Shown: positions 54,401-63,841 of the stretch, piece after piece
Position numbering within the stretch: the stretch's first letter is position 1
Layout of the letters: each line of letters opens with the position of its first letter
NCBI GenBank assembly: GCA_028015205.1
Contig: CM051516.1
Span: 56,858,230 to 56,922,229, forward strand
Direction of reading: 5' to 3'
Length of the DNA: 64,000 nt
Source: Mytilisepta virgata
Lineage: Eukaryota > Mollusca > Bivalvia > Mytilida > Mytilidae
Notes under the pieces: generated by a model
Told to the model about the DNA's origin: nothing
The model's database searches: none
The model's input: the letters and a program-made list of their open reading frames with translations, nothing else
Made by a program: the position numbers and the translations under genes

Positions 54401-55510
54401 TTGCAATGAATACCCAAATTAAAGGATATATTTTCCTGTTTGATCATTTTGAGGCATCACATAATAAGTTTTCAGTTATGGTACAATTGTACAAGACATT
54501 GATTCAGTATCATCTGCTGTATGGCCTTTGTGAAAAAAAGAACTGATTGATTATTGACATTGAAAACTTGAGTGCAAAGTGCAATGCAAAAAATTAATGT
54601 TTACAAGATTTTGTGTAAAATGATTGAGAAGACATGACTAAAATTGTATTTGTAACAATACAACCTTATGATGGTCTAGAAAGTTTACTGTGACTGTCAC
54701 ATCTGTGCATACATGCACATGTAATGCATAAGGTTATTAAAGCAGTTACAGGTTTTAAGCAATTGAATTTAGTGTGATGAAGTCATGACACATGAATTGA
54801 TGAATTGACAAATAAATTTCATGAAATATCCAGCTTCATTAAAATGAGAGTTGTTTATTACTAGTTTATATTTACAAAATATATTCTGATGCATCTTATA
54901 TGTACTAAAAGCTGACTGACTAGACTTATAATTTGATAAGATACTGATTCATTCTTTAGCAGGTATTTGGTTCCTTTTGAATTACTGAGAATGCTAGCAC
55001 AACAGGTAACATGTAGATTATTTGATGATAATATGGTAAGATGATATGTATAGCTAACATGTATTTTTCCTTTCTCTTTTTTCCCCTATGGCTTTCCTGG
55101 ACGTTCACCTTGACAACTTGTGATGAAACATTCAACATACATACATTTTGGATCTGTATTGTGACCAATAAATGAACATTGTAAAATGGATTTGTGCAAA
55201 CGACTATTGATTTGATAAACTTAAAATGGAAATACTTAAACTATGAATTTCTGACGATTATTTGATAATCGATATAAATTAATGTGAATAGCAGTCGAGA
55301 TTTCAAGGCGGCAGAGGTTTTGGAGGAAATGGAACAGGAGGATTTGACCGAGGAATGGGAATGGGGAATAGCATGCAGGGACAGGGTGGCATGGGTAACT
55401 TTGGGGCCAGACCCGGAATGGGACGGGGTGCAGGGATGGGTATGGATAGGAGGAGGGAAGGTACAGTACAGGAAGACTTTGGCGATATGAAGAGAATGCG
55501 TAGATATTGA
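29860..55510 (+). CDS. NONO: DBHS-family RNA/DNA-binding protein (NONO/SFPQ/PSPC1 type), 8 exons
   Basis: Join 29860-30327, 33500-33801, 34668-34960, 35455-35539, 37324-37435, 40755-40847, 48417-48506 and 55295-55510; about 552 residues. Domain order matches the Drosophila-behaviour/human-splicing family: a Gln/Gly/Arg-rich N-terminus, RRM1 (from CRLFVGNI, about residue 113), RRM2 ([19 protein letters not shown]), NOPS (FPRPV-like [12 protein letters not shown] and [14 protein letters not shown]), a long coiled coil ([20 protein letters not shown]) and a Gly/Met-rich tail ending KRMRRY, like the basic end of human NONO. Family members dimerise through NOPS and coiled coil and act in nuclear RNA retention, splicing, transcription and DNA repair. 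Every junction has AG/GT signals and keeps frame. Invertebrates usually have a single DBHS gene, so NONO versus SFPQ cannot be decided. Confidence 0.93.
30358..32161. mobile_element. TIR element with subterminal tandem repeats (outer)
   Basis: The ends are inverted repeats: AGTCAAGTCGCCCC at 30,358 and GGGGCGACTTGACT at 32,148-32,161. Next to each end, AAGACAAGT(T/C)GCCCA-type motifs are repeated (30,373, 30,438; 32,090-32,145 in the other orientation). No transposase ORF, so non-autonomous. It starts 30 bp after the donor of DBHS exon 1. Confidence 0.7.
30946..31685. mobile_element. TIR element with subterminal tandem repeats (nested inner)
   Basis: The ends are GTCAAAACGCCCCCA at 30,946 and TTGGGGCGTTTTGAC at 31,671-31,685. 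AAAACGCCCCCA/TGGGGGCGTTTT-containing units of about 40-65 bp are tandem at each end, in opposite orientations. It lies inside the outer element. No ORF of note. Confidence 0.7.
32830..33080 (-). mobile_element. tRNA-derived SINE (copy 2)
   Basis: Same block order as the copies at 4,953 and 59,627, more diverged. Reverse strand: CTCGGTGGCCAAGTGGTCTA head, TTCAAATATCACCTGTG B-box region, CCGAAGGTTGGTGTTTC body. Intronic. Confidence 0.75.
33500..33801 (+). CDS. NONO: DBHS exon 2: end of RRM1 and RRM2
   Basis: Acceptor [25 protein letters not shown] completes RRM1 at the same length as human NONO. RRM2 then runs to [10 protein letters not shown]. Donor GTAAGA, phase 2. Confidence 0.93.
34668..34960 (+). 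CDS. NONO: DBHS exon 3: NOPS and start of coiled coil
   Basis: Acceptor TTTATTTAG; encodes the NOPS segment and a Lys/Glu/Met-rich helix ([17 protein letters not shown]). Donor GTACTT, phase 1. Confidence 0.92.
35455..35539 (+). CDS. NONO: DBHS exon 4: coiled coil
   Basis: Acceptor CTTTCAG; starts [15 protein letters not shown], nearly identical to the NONO helix. Donor GTAAAT. Confidence 0.92.
35700..36040. repeat. Dispersed-repeat-like stretch in DBHS intron 4
   Basis: Contains GGCTCCTGGGAGCCTCTAG, a palindromic edge also seen in the repeats at 7,005 and 62,295, and a TTTTATGCCCTGCCC-type segment typical of repeats. Boundaries unclear. Confidence 0.35.
36491..36763 (+). pseudogene. Possible BED-type zinc-finger exon relic
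   Basis: An ORF of 90 codons in DBHS intron 4, starting [37 protein letters not shown] and [16 protein letters not shown] follow, reminiscent of the FQ-x-W-x-x-x-F-W/C-x-x-C entry of transposon BED-type fingers. The expected His pair appears disrupted. Codon use looks more gene-like than its surroundings, but no further exon was found. Weak. Confidence 0.25.
37324..37435 (+). CDS. NONO: DBHS exon 5: end of coiled coil
   Basis: Acceptor AATTTCAG; Glu/Arg-rich helix then [16 protein letters not shown]. Donor GTATCT, phase 0. Confidence 0.9.
37618..39270. repeat. CTCACCTGG-bounded repeat with three internal tandem units
   Basis: Left edge TAGCTCACCTGGCC, right edge GCCAGGTGAGCGATTACAGG. (CGT)n/(GTC)n stretch near 37,660-37,700. 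A unit of about 320 bp (CACTGAACAGATTTCAACC, then AAATTGGTGCCGATCGAAA, then AAAATGGCCGCCAGGG) occurs three times, from about 37,745, 38,070 and 38,390. Non-coding, in DBHS intron 5. Confidence 0.7.
39745..40560. repeat. Degenerate SINE tail and a second dispersed repeat
   Basis: At 39,805-39,900 a degenerate SINE-body-like segment (AATCCCAGTCGTAATTGACA). At about 39,985-40,480 a repeat beginning near GATGGGACATATTATGGTAT, with two internal copies of GGACAATAACT ... TTTTCATGAAACTTT. DBHS intron 5. Confidence 0.4.
40755..40847 (+). CDS. NONO: DBHS exon 6: Gly/Pro-rich, phase 0-0
   Basis: Acceptor TTATTACAG; 31 codons with [17 protein letters not shown]. Donor GTAAGA. Length 93 bp and phase 0-0, so it can be skipped without a frameshift. 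Confidence 0.85.
41616..41826 (+). repeat. Split direct repeat A1
   Basis: Starts TAAATTTATTTCTTTTGG, ends CACTACGATTTAATTT; same as 46,622-46,832. It contains a TATATAAGG near 41,754 that could be a promoter for the element. Confidence 0.9.
41851..42687 (+). CDS. gag: Ngaro-like ORF1 (Gag-like)
   Basis: 278 residues. A Ser/Pro-rich start ([19 protein letters not shown]), a central charged helical region, and one CCHC zinc knuckle [14 protein letters not shown] at about residues 242-255 near the C-terminus. It should package the element RNA. The start is the first ATG after A1. Its last 254 nt overlap ORF2 in another frame. Confidence 0.8.
   Translation: MSEEGNSSSAHRSQPPPSSRGSPDFSPEDALALFTQKLDDALQKQKDDIFSEMEVRIRLQPADTVVSTPKVTPTFRYEANAKQFDFNSARLEEVSKVIDFIRRGSHACAVDALEKCSTALKERNKLLRIADKYGWDVVEEYTDDPLTDGSDDAVKLRQAEYRAKMKRREKQRQKYAPYSAGPSTAEKPNTSHLFRDSSASFGRSAPKHPAQGSDSKSPGISYTPSEYFSNAYGGKTSNSGRCYYCNDENHWAYNCPRRARSSPPRPFRDSRYSTGARR
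42434..44692 (+). CDS. pol: Ngaro-like ORF2: reverse transcriptase and RNase H
   Basis: A 752-codon frame, +1 relative to ORF1. RT motifs: [23 protein letters not shown] (catalytic Asp), [14 protein letters not shown], and YLDD at about residues 317-320. RNase H: YADASS (Asp about 483), [19 protein letters not shown] and [15 protein letters not shown]. No methyltransferase domain is obvious; the segment after RNase H ([20 protein letters not shown] and [10 protein letters not shown]) resembles the distal region found in DIRS-order elements. The true N-terminus may come from frameshifting out of ORF1 rather than the ATG at 42,434. Confidence 0.88.
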   Translation: MTLAHHLEDRHLNTQPRVQTANRPVSRTPLQSTSATLTEERPAIPGDAITATTKTTGHTTAQEEPVPAHQDHLETADTAQEPGDENDYAVKYNFSHILSIKNELKSNADLNEVNNFVVDNLRSHLSFWKNTLRASNFVLNVIEYGYLMPFSDSPTSKIMKNNSSAITHKSFVTSAINRLLDAGVVIDCQNNPPFVINPLTVSVNADGKERLILDLRHVNKFIERRKFKFEGVPEAIQFISSPGYCFKFDLKSAYHNIVIHEDHRKFLGFSWDFPEGTRYFTFKCLPFGLSVAAHIFSKVLRPLVKYWRSFGYRMVLYLDDGWGFENSYHSCKSLADRVRGDLSLAGLFLNHEKSIWEPTRRLTWLGFTWDLSALTLEIPQEKLSKFRGIISNTLDSLEDLTPRKLARITGKIISFMPSFGNICRIMSRNMLMIIATSEFWDQKITLTNAALSELEFWFFNCQSLPTRKFLAQNRIPDKIVYADASSFACAAFTVETNSKIVHKMWSDTEAKQSSTSRELLAVLITLKSLKSDLANRIVKIYTDNQNVVRIIRAGSMKSDLHSLATKIFSISVVDAISLEVEWIPRDYNQVADFYSKVFDFDDWGVSNIYFNYFNSIWGPYDIDLFADVNNHKMSRFFSKFWCPGTVGVDAFAFDWGLYNCWIVPPVNQVPRVIQHLALCESHGTLVVPKWTSNCFWPFLWSSDNRRFNFFVKDVVEYVRPSSFFEAGSDKNSIFAAQPLTFNVLVLRIDFRR
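44836..45268 (+). repeat. Eight spaced copies of AAGTCCCGTTTGGGCA
   Basis: Copies begin near 44,836, 44,954 (shorter: GCCCGTTTGGGCA), 44,983, 45,016, 45,069, 45,109, 45,180 and 45,253 (one change: AAGTCACG). Spacing is irregular (about 33-118 bp). The core CCC-GTTT-GGG can form a tiny hairpin. It lies between the RT and recombinase ORFs. Confidence 0.85.
45358..45402. repeat. Poly-T tract before the recombinase ORF
   Basis: A T run of about 44 bases followed at 45,411-45,429 by TTCTTTTTTGTAATTTCAG, which reads as a polypyrimidine tract and 3' splice site. Confidence 0.8.
45424..46449 (+). CDS. Ngaro-like tyrosine recombinase
   Basis: Open from the stop at 45,421 to TAA at 46,449. The N-terminal core-binding (SAM-like) part is [20 protein letters not shown]. 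The catalytic domain has Arg in GFLRFDEL, Lys in LDKSKTDV, His-x-x-Arg in [10 protein letters not shown], His in KSHGRW and Tyr in KDGYIKES: the complete R-K-HxxR-H-Y set. It should integrate the circular DNA copy. No ATG lies in frame before the core-binding domain; the first is at 45,721. Translation may therefore use a spliced mRNA with an acceptor at 45,429, or a non-ATG start. Confidence 0.85.
   Translation, partial: FQLRFNATHWNTLNKFSNSSLTKFSDFLPTIIRASKSDNTLKQYNSNFQRFKSWCSRYNLPFLPTTVCSLALYLSYLIQRGVSTAVLNATFYAVKWEHDMNLLSGGIFEDQLIKMIMDGGIKLLSKPVNRKEPITPDILKKVVAEYANQHSLKDLRICCIMLLSYAGFLRFDELSHLQVQHVKFLPSHLEITLDKSKTDVYRQGNLIIVARTDNATCPVNMLEKYFEVAGFDVDKDRDEFIFRSLSFFKSSNSHKLCKSNKPISYTRAREIVLEVLEQLGLDKKKYGLHSFRSGGASQAASEDIPDRLLKSHGRWKSERAKDGYIKESLKNKLVVSKNLGI
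46522..46832 (+). repeat. Split direct repeats B1 and A2 (circle-junction unit)
   Basis: B1 46,522-46,626 starts AATCTGGTCTCTGTGTGGAG and matches B2 at 46,925-47,029. It runs directly into A2, which matches A1. The shared bases at the junction are TAAAT. Confidence 0.9.
46925..47029 (+). repeat. Split direct repeat B2 (right end)
   Basis: Identical to B1 through CGAAGTAGAACATAAAT, after which host intron sequence starts. Confidence 0.88.
47030..48416 (+). other. Rest of DBHS intron 6
   Basis: AT-rich; no further element or gene recognised. Confidence 0.5.
48417..48506 (+). CDS. NONO: DBHS exon 7: phase 0-0 cassette candidate
   Basis: Acceptor TTTTTTAG; 30 codons ([20 protein letters not shown] in part). 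Donor GTAATG. Phase 0-0. Confidence 0.85.
48507..55294 (+). other. DBHS intron 7 (6.8 kb)
   Basis: Long AT-rich intron with T tracts (near 52,500 and 54,230) and scattered ACATGTAC motifs. No ORF, RNA gene or defined repeat could be supported. Confidence 0.55.
55295..55510 (+). CDS. NONO: DBHS exon 8: Gly/Met-rich tail and basic C-terminus
   Basis: Acceptor AATAGCAG; 71 codons with [19 protein letters not shown] and a final DMKRMRRY, then TGA. The C-terminus corresponds to the NKRRRY-type nuclear signal of vertebrate NONO. Confidence 0.9.
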   Translation, partial: SRFQGGRGFGGNGTGGFDRGMGMGNSMQGQGGMGNFGARPGMGRGAGMGMDRRREGTVQEDFGDMKRMRRY

Positions 55511-56215
55511 AAACATAGTGCTATACATGTAGATACAGTATTTTTTTAAAATCATCAGATAGTATAATTTATTCAGTTGTATGCTGAAACAAAACCCTTC
55601 AACATAATGTTATGTATAATAAAATAACTTGAAAAAGACATCAAGATAAATATTAAATCCAACAAAAGTTAATGGAATAAACAACTTTTGTATCAAACTT
55701 GTAATTTTAATGAAAAACAAATCATGTTTTACCATTTGTATATATATTCATGTTTTATTTGTCATGGCCAAAGAGGAATATCAGAATAATTTATGTTGTG
55801 TGTGTGTCCTGTTTCATATTGTTCTTTTGTAAAAATTTTCTAAAAAAAAGTAAAATGATCCAAATTTATTTGATTTTGGTTACTATTTTGTACATTTACC
55901 ACAGAAAACTAGGTTTTTCTTGACATGGAAGTTAAAGAATTCCTAGTACAATTTTAAAAACCAAACTTACTGTTAAAAAGTGCAGAAAGGGATATGCAGG
56001 GGAGCTTTGAGGATTTCTAGGTTTAAAAATCAAAACTTGTAGAAGAAGGAATACAGTGTATTTCTGTGGAGAGTAGAGTACATTTAATTTATCATTAAAG
56101 TACATGTCCTCATGGCGGAATAGAAAATACATTTTATTTTGTCTTTTAATTGTTGAACATACTTGTAAATTTTATTTCATTCATGTCATTGTAAAATATT
56201 AAACATTAAATCCAA
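55511..56215 (+). other. DBHS 3' UTR region
   Basis: After TGA at 55,508-55,510, AATAAA signals occur at 55,618-55,623 and 55,677-55,682. Either could set the mRNA end; later A-rich sequence to about 56,215 allows longer forms. Confidence 0.5.
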
Positions 56216-59200
56216 AAAAAAATGTTATAATTTGAAAGCTTTGTTTTTACTTTCCTGTAGAGAATGTAGACGATAAGTCCACTACTTTAAACGCCTTTAT
56301 TACAATACAATGCATGCAATCCGTCAAACTTCAGTATGGACAAAGATCTGAACCTGCGCAAACAAAACTCATTCGAAAATAACATAAACATATTGTAAGT
56401 CGCAATTTAAAAACCAATCGCTGACTTGCGCAAACTCTCTCCACGACATCAAATACGACGGACCAATCGCTAAGGAAGAGTAATACATAATGCCCCAACT
56501 ATGTGTGCAAATGAAGGAAATTCCCATTCAAAGTATAAATAAATGAAATCAAGTTTTACTATTTCTTTTAATCAAGTAAGAAGTTCAGCATACAAATTCA
56601 ATCAATCAAATGATCACTACTTACAAATCGCGATATAAAAATAAAGACGAATTATTATCGTGCCAAAAAATGTTGCAAAACACCCCCTTTGTGGTATATT
56701 CAAATGTGGGTGGTGGTCATCAGTTCGTTTTTGCACGAGATTTTCTGTTTGTTGTGGAGAGCAATAACAATTACCACAAAAGGCTTGTGTACCCGCGCTT
56801 TTACTATCCACGCTTTTGTCAAGATGTGGTTACTCACCTGTAAAATGTTTTACTACGTACGAGAAGAAAATAGTTACGACAAACAAAACATGTTAATCTA
56901 ACTACAAGTTTTAAACATACAACATAATGCGTGCTCAATTTAAACGTGTTTTGTGCACATTATATTTAGGCATGTTTGAAATTTAAATACATGTATATGA
57001 TAAAATGATAGATAGACTTATGTTTATGCATTTAAAGTTAGAAGTTGAAAGAAAGGTTCAGGAAAAAATATTTGTGGAATACATTAAAAAAAACACGTAT
57101 ATTGTAATTGTCTGGTTTGGCTGAATATAAAATTTTATTCACATAGTTTGTAGAAAGATTAGGAATAATGCCCGAAATAAGTTTTGGAAATGGTAAGAAA
57201 TTTTTAAATAATCAAAATATCAAATATTTCTCTTGATTACCTCGGTGCTCCTATCAATTCACTGATGACATCAATTTTTATATTTTTGCACCCTACTACG
57301 TTGCGAATTCTCTTATGTTACAATTATATTTTGATAAAGCATCTAATATCGATCATTTATTTTGTTTACTATCGTACACGTTTCATTGTTTACTATTTCT
57401 AAATCCATCCATTGAACTGGGAGGTGTGCGTGTTAAACATGATTTGATTGGATGTTCGTACAAGTTCAGCGTCGACGTGGTCAATCGCTGTCTCTCGTGT
57501 GTGAGTGGTTGTTTCATCGTGACATATGCAATTTCCAAGGTAGTGTTTGCGCAGGTCAGTTTACTCGCACATGCATTGTCCATACTGAATTTTGACGGCT
57601 TGTAAATGCTGTAGCAGACTTGAATAAGTTCGTCAGTGTAAAACTGTTGTTGTCTTCTGAACTTTACTATCTTAAAATTTACCTGCACTATTGTAGACAG
57701 TGGAGTATGTCCTTTTTGATGGAAAACAAATTGAACTGAAGGTTAAATGCAGGATTTTTGTAACTTTATATTTCCAAAACTAATGCATGGTCACAGTGGT
57801 TGAGTATCCTTTTTAGTTTGTCATAACTACTTGAAATCAATATCCTGTAAGCAGTGAGATCAAGTTTGAATCTAGCTTTTGATATATAAAGGGTGTGACA
57901 TTCTAGTTCTAACATAAATATGTTGACTGTATTCCATCTTTAGGTTTGTGATTCTCCTTGGGTTCTACTTACTCCACCACTAAAAACTGGCAGCCACAAT
58001 ATATAGCCAATATGAAAATGAGAACTGTGGTCAGTTATGTACTAGTTAACTTAAGAATAATTGATGCCCATAATCAGTTAAGAATTATGCCACTTGCATT
58101 AAAAAGGGGCTAGTTTTGGGCAGTGATATTACATGTACTAATTTTATATACATGTATAACTAAAAGCCATATAAATTTTATAAGAATTTTTTTTAATGAC
58201 ATTTGACGCACAGGGAAGTCGTGTGTAAATTGCAACACCAAATTCAACATTTCTACACATTTGTAGATAATGTTTTTATATTGGTGGTATAAGACAAGGT
58301 GCATTAATCAAAACTGATATTGAGCTGATAGTTCATACAATGTGCAAATCACAAGAAAAGTTTACTTGTACAGAGTAAATAATAAAAAAATGTGGATTAT
58401 ACAAGTAAATGCATGGGAAGTTTAATTTAAAGGTACAGTGAGTTTTTATGGGTTCTCTTGTATAGTCAAAACAGTGGTCACATTAATGCAAAATCCTGTG
58501 TTTTTCATGCAAAATGTTTAAAAAATCACACAGATAAATTCCTGCTTTGCACCTTTTGCACACAGATAAAATTAAAAGTAAATGTTATTTCATAAGTTTG
58601 CTCATGTTTTCTACTTTGTTTCATTAGACTTCTCAATTTCAAGGTCAAAGGGTTTTGATCCTGGAGTGGGTCAACTCAAAGAAATTAAAATTGGTATTTG
58701 CTGCTTCTCCGCCAAGCATGCGGCATCTAGGAGTAGGAGAAAAGGACTGGTCAGCTTAGAGTCAGTATAATGTGTCCAGTTGGGGTTTTATGTCTTCCTG
58801 TGGACTGTTACTGCGTGGCTAGCATGCCACTTGACATTAAACAATAATTCATCCATCCTTCTCAATTTATGGTTACTATGAATATCTCAAATTTGAGTTA
58901 AAACTGCATAAAAATCAGTACTAAATGTATGTCATGTCAACAGGGAAGTTATGAAATATATCACCTCATTAGTGTAGAAACATTGGGAAACTACCAATAT
59001 GGTATCAGGGGGAATTTTAAAAAAGATCTAAATTTATTTGGAAGGATATTTTAATTTATGATGAAGAATAAACATTTAATTAATGCTCACATTTCATTGT
59101 GTTGTGGTTTTAATAGTGTCCACGATGGAAATGAATATGATTGAATCAGAATTTTTTTTAAATTCAGTATGACGGTATTTAGTATCAAGTTCCTAATATC

Positions 59201-59620
59201 AAAGCAGAAACTGGCCAGAATACCAAATGGAAAGGTCACTCATTTGTGTACAGATAAACATGACTTTAGGCTCGTGTCTAAACATTTAAATATTGATCAA
59301 TCTATAGTGCATTTTTAAGCTCGAGAAAACAAAAACTACTCGAAGTACATTGACTACTGAAATTAAAATATTGGGAGTACAAATAGATCATAAAAATTAA
59401 TAACTTTGGCAGACAAATTTTAAAAGTTCAGCACCCAAATTTCAGAATTCGCTGCGTTTCTTTTTCATGGAGGAATAAAATGTCTGAACCTCTGTCATTT
59501 ATGATGGTGTAGGGAAGTTCTTTGGAGAATTTATAGTCTTTTTTAAACCTTTTTTTTTTTATTAATTAGGTATGTTCCCAAATTGGTAAAGAGAACAGGA
59601 TCATGATTTTATTCCATTAT
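56216..59620. other. Gene-poor region
   Basis: No supported exon. A stretch at about 58,630-58,860 (GGAGTGGGTCAACTCAAAG through GTGGCTAGCATGCCACTTGA) has the look of a dispersed repeat. ORFs of 60-100 codons in the region show no domain or splice context. Confidence 0.45.
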
Positions 59621-59626
59621 ACAGTG

Positions 59627-59910
59627 GAGGCCTCGGTTGCTGAGTGGTCTAGGTAGTTCGTCATGACTACTAATGATCACTAGCCTGTCAACGCTGAGGT
59701 TGTGAGTTGGAATCTCACCTGTGGGGGGGGGGGGGGGGGGGGGGGTGTTCGACTCCGATCTTAATTGACAAGGATTGCCAATTTTACTACCGAAGGTCAG
59801 TGGTTCTCTCCGGGTACTTTGGCTTCCTCCACCAATAAAAAATGACCGCCATGAAATAGCCAAATGTGCTGAAAACAGCTTAAAACCCTAATTAAGCAAA
59901 CAAACAAACA
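59627..59910 (+). mobile_element. tRNA-derived SINE (copy 3)
   Basis: Plus-strand copy. The head GCCTCGGTTGCTGAGTGGTC resembles a Leu/Ser tRNA A-box arm. The B-box-like GAGTTGGAATCTCACC is interrupted downstream by a G tract of about 22 bases (59,724-59,745). The body has ACCGAAGGTCAGTGGTTCTC, and the tail is AAGCAAACAAACAAACA. Confidence 0.8.
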
Positions 59911-61844
59911 TTATATAGTGGAATTCTACTTTTGTACAATGTGGTTTCTTTGTTATACATAGAAATTTGTCTAGTATGCAAAATCAACTATGAGAAAAGA
60001 ATTGAAAAAAAAGGTTCAATTGGGTCTATTCATTGAATTTTATTTTTGGGCCAAACTTTGTTGAAATTTTCTATGATCATGACATAAATTTTAGAAAACG
60101 GAAAAAAATTCTTCACAGATTAAGAAATCAGTGAGGTATGTTTATTATGAGATAAAATGTCATAAAATCAACAGGATAGAATAAGAAACTAACATTTTTT
60201 ATTGTAATAATATGATTAAAATGTAGAGGATGTATTGATATGGGGTAAAATTGTTGTTTTTGGAATGTTCTCAACAATACCATTTTTGAATTTACTGTTT
60301 ATTTTGTCATTCAAAAAATATATAATTAATGCAAAGAAAAGTGTTGGAATACAGGTAGCAGTATTTTTGGATTATTGGACATATTCAAGAAATGGTTATT
60401 TTATACTTACTCATTTGAAATGTATGCTTACTTATAGTGGTCAGTGTTCTTGAAGAATTAAAAAATAAGGTTGTACGTATGTGAGACAACATCCTTTCAA
60501 AACATTTTGCATGGACCAGTCATTTATGGACTGTCAAATATGGTCTTCAACATTGAGACCAAGTGTATACCACAAAACAAGTGCTAGGTGGTTCTGTAAA
60601 ATGTGAAAAAACTTTAAGGTACTTTAATTAAACATAACAGTGGCTTCTTTCTTGGAAGAGGAATATTTATCATGTGTATGTGTATACGTATACATAGACT
60701 ATGACAGTTGATTATGAATTCTTAATCTCCCGAATTAATGGTAACCTGTCGAACAGTGAACAAATGCATGCCACCATTGAATGGAAATTACCCCAGTTAT
60801 TTGTGAAGTTGCAACACTAATGAAAAAAAAGCCATAAAGCAACTGGGTGCAAAAGTACTTTTCCCTATGTTATTAACTGCATAGCACGAATTACTTGATG
60901 ATGGGACTACTGCATCCTCAATTGGATATCTGTTATCATTAGTAACTATTGAAAGACTAATCCATCCAGATAAAAATAAACTCTGGTAAGAATTTTCCAT
61001 ACTATTGTTACATTACAGTAATTGCGTGTAAGGTTTGTAGTTAAAAAGATGCATGCTTGTTGGCATCAACAGGTCTTATGTCTCAGCTGAATTAGTGGTA
61101 GTATGTAGCAAAATGTGTCAAAGGTGTTGTGGTAGAAAGCAAGTCTTGTTTCAGAAATTTCAGGGATCAAGTTTTATGATGCTGTTCAATAGCATTTGTT
61201 AGGATGGTCTCAATAAAAGGTAATGGTCTGTGGGATTGGGACAAAAAATAACTATACTTTGACGAATTTGTTAAAGGAGAGCAAAACCCTTAGTATATTA
61301 TAAATTCCTTATTGGTGTCAGAAAAGAGCAGGCCAAAATGCGGCTTAAGGGGCAATACTTGCACCTGCCATGCTGAGAGAGATTAGCATAAGAATTTGTT
61401 ACTTAAATTTGTTTCCACATCCACTACAAATAAATAAGTTGAAATTTGAATTAATGTGTTTAAAAGTAAATTGCATATTAATTTTTGGCATCCTGAGATC
61501 TAAGGAATGATTACTTTATCAATGTAATAATTTTAAAAAAAATATCTTCTTCCAAGGTACAGAAATAGGAATTGGATGTATGTCATCCGTTGATGAGAAT
61601 TTGTCAAAGTGTGCACATATAGTGCATCAGAATTACTTACTGTGGTTACTGGAAATGTTATTTGTATGGCATTTAATAGATGCCTTTTAGATAGGATTCT
61701 AGTCAACAAGAGGATCAGTGAGCTTAGTTGCTAGTTTTATCAAGCAAACCTCTCTCAACATATTTCTTTTGTGTACAATAATAGAACCATGACAAGAAGT
61801 TTCAAGAAGTAAATATTTATATTTGTCATTTTTTGTTTCGTTTT
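59911..61844. other. Gene-poor region
   Basis: AT-rich; no exon, RNA gene or repeat with clear edges seen. Confidence 0.45.
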
Positions 61845-62480
61845 TAGCTCAAGTGCAAGCTATTGTCATCACATGGAATCCATAGCGGCTGCAGCTATAA
61901 ATTTTTTAATAAACTCTGAAACCACTTGATCAATAGGGACCAAACATTGATTGAATGGTCCTTGGGTGTTCCCCTTTCAAAAGTATGCTCAAAAAGAGGG
62001 GTGGGGGTGCAGACCTTGGACCAATATGGCCACTGTTACTAAAAATAGAAAAATCAGCAAAAAACATTTAAGAGTCTTGTCTTTGGAAAAAACTTGCAAT
62101 TAATACCATTTTTGATGGAATGATCCTGTAGTTGTTTACTTCAAAATTGTTTCAGGGGATCTTAACAAAATTTGGCAGGACCATAGAGCAATTTAGTCAT
62201 GCTGTTGAAAAAAAAAACAGTGTAAAGCATGGATATTGGGCTTTGTTGTTAATTATATTAATGATGTTTGAATGCATGAGGGATACCCACTCATGGGAGC
62301 CTCTAGTTTCCTTTATTATCCACTATTGGATTGGAGTTAAAAGTGGGCATCCCTTCGAAATACAAGCATGTTCTGTGTCATAAGACCAGGAACTGGACCA
62401 TTCTTCTAGACTTTTTTTCAGGGCATTCCACTACCAGATAGCAATAAGGACCAAATGGGATTTGAATAGATGAGATGTTT
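61845..62480. repeat. Degenerate dispersed repeat
   Basis: Begins near TTTTAGCTCAAGTGCAAGCT and includes ACCACTTGATCAATAGGGAC, CCAATATGGCC and ATGGGAGCCTCTAGTTTCC, resembling the CTCACCTGG/GGAGCCTCTAG repeat families elsewhere in the window. Boundaries approximate. Confidence 0.4.
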
Positions 62481-63841
62481 GAGTGCAACTGGAGTTATGG
62501 CTCTTGATATATATTTAATAAATCAATTTTGTTGTCTCTGTTATTTTATTTACATCAAATTCAAACCAAAGTCATACAGTGTAAGCTGTATTTGTAGTTT
62601 TTTTTTTTTTTTGTTTTTCCTTTGAGCTGTTTACATGTTAAAAACTGTCACTATGAGGAAGTGGTCAAAACTGTTTCAAACCAGGTTTTAGCATGCAATC
62701 TCTTCATTAATTTGAAAAAAAATTCACAAATGGGGAGATCTAGCAAGTGGACAATTACCAAACTAGCCTATACAATGTTAACTACATTTCTAAATTACCA
62801 GTAATCACCTGTTATGTAAAGTTCAGATTTTATCGTACCATTGACCTACTTACTAGGCAAATAACAGGTCTCAAATATTTTTTGTTTATATTATGCAAAT
62901 TGCATTATATTTTGCGCACCTTTCCTCTCTCGAAAATAAATGGTATTGTGTTCTCGTTCACAGTGATTATGACAGTGTTTTCCCTAAAGGGTTTATGCAT
63001 GGTGATACCACCATGCCTGAAAATTTTGAAGCCCTTATAATACTATATAAATTTTTTTTAACCCCATCCAGAAGAATTCATGACCACCATCCTTTCTATC
63101 AATCCCCCTATGCTTAAAAAAAATCTAGGGAGAATGCTTGTAGCCGTTGGCAATCCTCATTAATAAAATAAAGAATTAAATTAAAACACTGTATGTTGTA
63201 ATGTTTTCTCAACATTTCATGCAAAAAATTCCTTTTTCAAAATGTCCCATTTCTTTTGTCTTTGCACAAGTGAGTTAAATTAACTGCTGTAGGATAAATC
63301 TCATATCTGCACTTTTCTATTAAGGCTTGTCCAAACTATATTTTCCGACAATATGCTTATATTGTATATGTTTGGATAATATCTTTTCTATGGGGCTTTG
63401 TGACTAGATGTGTATGTATGTGGGGGAGGAGAAAAGTTATTTAAAACTTTAATTAGTATGAAGAACATATTACAGGAATAGAAAATCTTATCCTATGCGT
63501 TTGCTTGCCATGCAGTATGATGATCATGACTTCGGACAAACTCAAGATGTTGGAATGGTTGCTTTGCCCTTAATTTAAAAATTTCTGCTGTATTGCAGCA
63601 GTTTACACATATATCTGTACTCTGTAGGTATGTATTATTTTAGAAATATAAAAGAATTAAATTTATGTATATGAAAGTTACCTTTTCTGCTATAAAATCC
63701 AACTGAAGAATCACATTTGCCAGAAAAGTTCACTCCATGATGATTCTTTATATTTTGTTGGGTGCCATTATCTGTAATTGCATTTGAATCACAAAATTTA
63801 ATCTTTTATAAAATCAATATTTCATGTTCATTCCTCCTGCT
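62481..63841. other. Gene-poor region
   Basis: AT-rich with a T tract near 62,600. Short ORFs (about 60-97 codons) show no domain or splice context. Confidence 0.4.

Noticed and set aside
57315..57688. About 100-codon ORFs on both strands
   Set aside because: No domain, no splice context, and both strands open by chance.
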